NCBI RefSeq assembly: GCF_040359615.1
Contig: NZ_CP132942.1
Coordinates: 5,518,001 to 5,582,000, forward strand
DNA length: 64,000 nt
DNA from: Tunturibacter psychrotolerans
Lineage (GTDB): Bacteria; Acidobacteriota; Terriglobia; Terriglobales; Acidobacteriaceae
Direction: 5' to 3'
Shown here: positions 60,895 through 64,000 of the stretch, piece by piece
How the letters are laid out: every line of letters begins with the position of its first letter
How positions within the stretch are numbered: the stretch's first letter is position 1
Program-made: the position numbers and the translations under genes
Notes under the pieces: generated by a model
Told to the model about the DNA's origin: nothing
The model's database searches: none
What the model saw: only the letters and a program-made list of their open reading frames with translations

Positions 60895-61008
60895 TTAGCG
60901 AAGATTTCCACTTCAAGCTCAAATGAACACCGGATTCTGCAGATGTCGTGCGAAAGCTTAACGCGGTCTGCTCTCGAAGCAAGTCCGCGTAAGCAGACAT
61001 TTTCGAAG

Positions 61009-61737
61009 TTACAAAGTTGAAAACACCCTCACGGCTCTTTCTCCAGCACTTCGCGCACTCTGTGGATTGGTCCCCGTGACGACTCGGCCGGAGGTAATGG
61101 AGTAGTCGTCAAAAGCGCTCATAGAGGAGCTGTAGTACGCTCCAACCGCGGTCACGGCTTCGACAACGGGAACCACCTTGTCTGCCCTCAATTTGTCCAG
61201 GATCCTAAAGATCAGTTCGCCCTCGATCGTAAAACCGGTCACGGTCTTTCCCTCGATAATCGATCTACCGGTCTTGGAGTCGATGACCCCGGGCAGGATT
61301 GCCGGTCCATGGCAAACTGTACCGACGACGCCTCCGCGATTCCAGACATCTGCTGCGCTCGCTTGCAGCCCCTTGGCGCTCGGGTAGTCATAGAGCGCTG
61401 CATGGCCGGCGGAAGCAAAGAATAATCCATACTCTTCTTTCTTCACATCAGATGCCTTCTTGAGCTGCGACTTCAGTTTGACGTTAAATGGGTGCTTAGG
61501 ATTGTCGAAAGCGGCCTTGTCGCTTCCTGACAGGAAAGGGTCCGTCAGCGAAATATCATCGAGGCCATAGGTCCCGGTTTCGGAGGCGAGATCCACTTCA
61601 AAGCCTGCCTCCGTGAACACCTCAAACGGATGCAAGGCCTCGGTGAAAAAGAGGCCTGTTTTGTGGCCATCGGGGTAGATGGCACCGTTGAAGCTGCTGA
61701 TGGAAATAAGCGCTTTACGTGGAAGCTTCTTGGACAT
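61009..61737 (-). CDS. DJ-1/PfpI family protein, Hsp31 (glyoxalase III) type
   Basis: 242 residues. The layout follows yeast Hsp31: DGHKTGLFFTEALHPFEVF (Glu33), GFEVDLASETGTYGLDD, FASAGHAALYDYPSAKGL in place of the usual GGHG segment, and the nucleophile elbow GTVCHGPAIL (Cys142, His143). Hsp31 proteins convert methylglyoxal to lactate without glutathione and act as stress chaperones. ATG 61737 has GGAG seven bases upstream; the open frame further upstream overlaps another gene and is not coding. Monocistronic, cytosolic. Confidence 0.92.
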   Translation of the reverse strand: MSKKLPRKALISISSFNGAIYPDGHKTGLFFTEALHPFEVFTEAGFEVDLASETGTYGLDDISLTDPFLSGSDKAAFDNPKHPFNVKLKSQLKKASDVKKEEYGLFFASAGHAALYDYPSAKGLQASAADVWNRGGVVGTVCHGPAILPGVIDSKTGRSIIEGKTVTGFTIEGELIFRILDKLRADKVVPVVEAVTAVGAYYSSSMSAFDDYSITSGRVVTGTNPQSARSAGERAVRVFSTL

Positions 61738-61894
61738 GTTTGCTCCTTCCCTCTGACTGTGAGTTTGACTTTGCCTTGTCCTGGCGTCGCTGCAACGCGA
61801 CACCAGACCATCCGGAGTGCGAACTACCTGATTACCGCCATCTGGTTCCCTGCTGCTATTGGAGTCGGCAAGGGTTGAACAGGTTTCTGACAAG

Positions 61895-61923
61895 AAAAAG
61901 ACCCTCCGAAGAGGGTCTTTTTT
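61895..61923. terminator. Strong bidirectional terminator
   Basis: AAAAAGACCCTC (61895-61906), loop CGAA, GAGGGTCTTTTTT (61911-61923). It ends the small His/Asp-rich gene (minus strand), 73 bases after that gene's stop. Confidence 0.92.
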
Positions 61924-61996
61924 GAGGATAGTTGGCTTCTGGCGAGCGTTATGTTGGCTGCTCGAAGAGTCAGACTCGGAAAGAGCTACTTGCTGA

Positions 61997-62278
61997 TTAG
62001 CCTCCCTTAGGACCTCCGCTACCGGTGGAGCCGCCGCCACTAGTCGAGCCACTACCACTGGTAGAGCCGCCACCGCTACCGCCATGACCCGGGCAGTTGC
62101 CGCCGCTACCACCCTTATCGCCACCGCCGTCGTGGTCGTGATCGTGGTGGCACCAGCCGAACCAGGACCACGAGCTACCACCACTGTCGTGGTCGTGATC
62201 ACAGGCAAAGGCAGAGGTTGAGGCTGAAAGCATTGAGAATCCAACAATCGAGACAGCGATCAAACGGTTCAATTTCAT
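61997..62278 (-). CDS. Small secreted His/Asp- and Gly/Ser-rich protein
   Basis: 93 residues. ATG 62278 has AGGTG six bases upstream. Signal peptide about 1-25 (LIAVSIVGFSMLSASTSAFA), then CDHDHDSGG, WSWFGWCHHDHDHDGGGDKG and a Gly/Ser/Thr-rich tail. The three Cys and alternating His-Asp runs suggest metal binding (Zn, Ni, Cu or Co) outside the cytoplasm (inference). The tail resembles other low-complexity surface tails. A strong terminator follows the gene. No known family is recognised. Confidence 0.75.
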   Translation of the reverse strand: MKLNRLIAVSIVGFSMLSASTSAFACDHDHDSGGSSWSWFGWCHHDHDHDGGGDKGGSGGNCPGHGGSGGGSTSGSGSTSGGGSTGSGGPKGG

Positions 62279-62479
62279 TGGTTCACCTCGGGGGAGTTAC
62301 GAGCCGAAGCATAGCAAGCCACATGGGTTAGGGGAGTACAACTTTCGGCGCAGCGGAGACGGTTACCAATGGTCTGAGACGTGCTTTGGGGAGGGCTCCT
62401 GCTGGGTACCTGGAGCGGCTTTTACCCCTTGTCGCGTGGTATACTTGAGGTACTGAGAAACAGCTCGAAACGTGTATAA

Positions 62480-64000
<1,521 letters not shown>

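Noticed and set aside
61738..62247. N-terminal extension of the Hsp31-like protein
   Set aside because: A strong ribosome-binding site precedes the internal ATG 61737, a terminator lies in the extension, and the extension is a shadow of the His/Asp-rich gene.

Overview
The window looks like chromosomal DNA of an acidobacterium of the Terriglobus/Granulicella/Edaphobacter type (inference). The basis is high-GC coding with many GTG/TTG starts and several gene combinations I associate with that group: an exosortase fused to an EpsI-like domain next to a tiny PExPT-type sorting-signal protein, an M56 peptidase fused to a TonB C-terminus and paired with a BlaI repressor, a BamD-like TPR protein with no lipobox, and many small exported or unknown proteins. 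I see no rRNA, tRNA, CRISPR array, prophage or intact insertion sequence.

Layout. 0-10 kb: truncated exported protein, channel-like membrane protein, rpe, BamD-like TPR protein, two paralogous bactofilin-like proteins, valS, and the blaI/M56 pair with a two-dyad operator. 10-17.3 kb: ArsR-SRPBCC-membrane operon, a roughly 155-bp long-hairpin (MITE-like) element, a Tat-exported arginase-fold protein with altered metal ligands, an ABC exporter, a lipoprotein, and a DUF2252 protein. 17.6-26 kb: a rightward co-factor/housekeeping run (nadC, birA, coaX, unknown, rlmD, comEC, unknown, GNAT). 26-35 kb: GH27 alpha-galactosidase, beta-propeller lipoprotein on a (TPPPV)9 stalk, exosortase with its putative substrate, M1 aminopeptidase, and a frameshifted DUF1772 gene. 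36-47 kb: a leftward sugar block (GH15 glucoamylase, tkt, SDR, HAD, gnd, zwf, pgl, glk) that, with rpe at the left end, covers glucose release, phosphorylation and the oxidative pentose phosphate route. 47-51.6 kb: sod, an exported unknown protein, a 593-bp non-coding stretch and typA. 51.8-57 kb: a five-gene rightward cluster (cysteine-dioxygenase-like cupin, circularly permuted ATP-grasp, alpha-E, membrane acyltransferase, transglutaminase). This is a predicted amide/peptide-ligase system with two unusual members and the best candidate here for undescribed biology. 57-64 kb: a DprE2/DprE1-like pair, rplT and rpmI (without infC), a GNAT, an Hsp31/DJ-1 protein, a His/Asp-rich small secreted protein, and the 5' part of gyrB.

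Large-scale signal. From about 50 kb onward the + strand is G-rich whichever way the genes point, while much of the sequence to the left is C-rich or neutral. The sign change (C-rich to G-rich, read left to right) falls near the 49.2-49.8 kb non-coding stretch and is what a replication origin would give; dnaA is not in the window and I see no DnaA-box cluster, so this stays an inference.

Starts were set by ribosome-binding sites, family N-termini and overlaps; where uncertain this is stated. No database search was possible.
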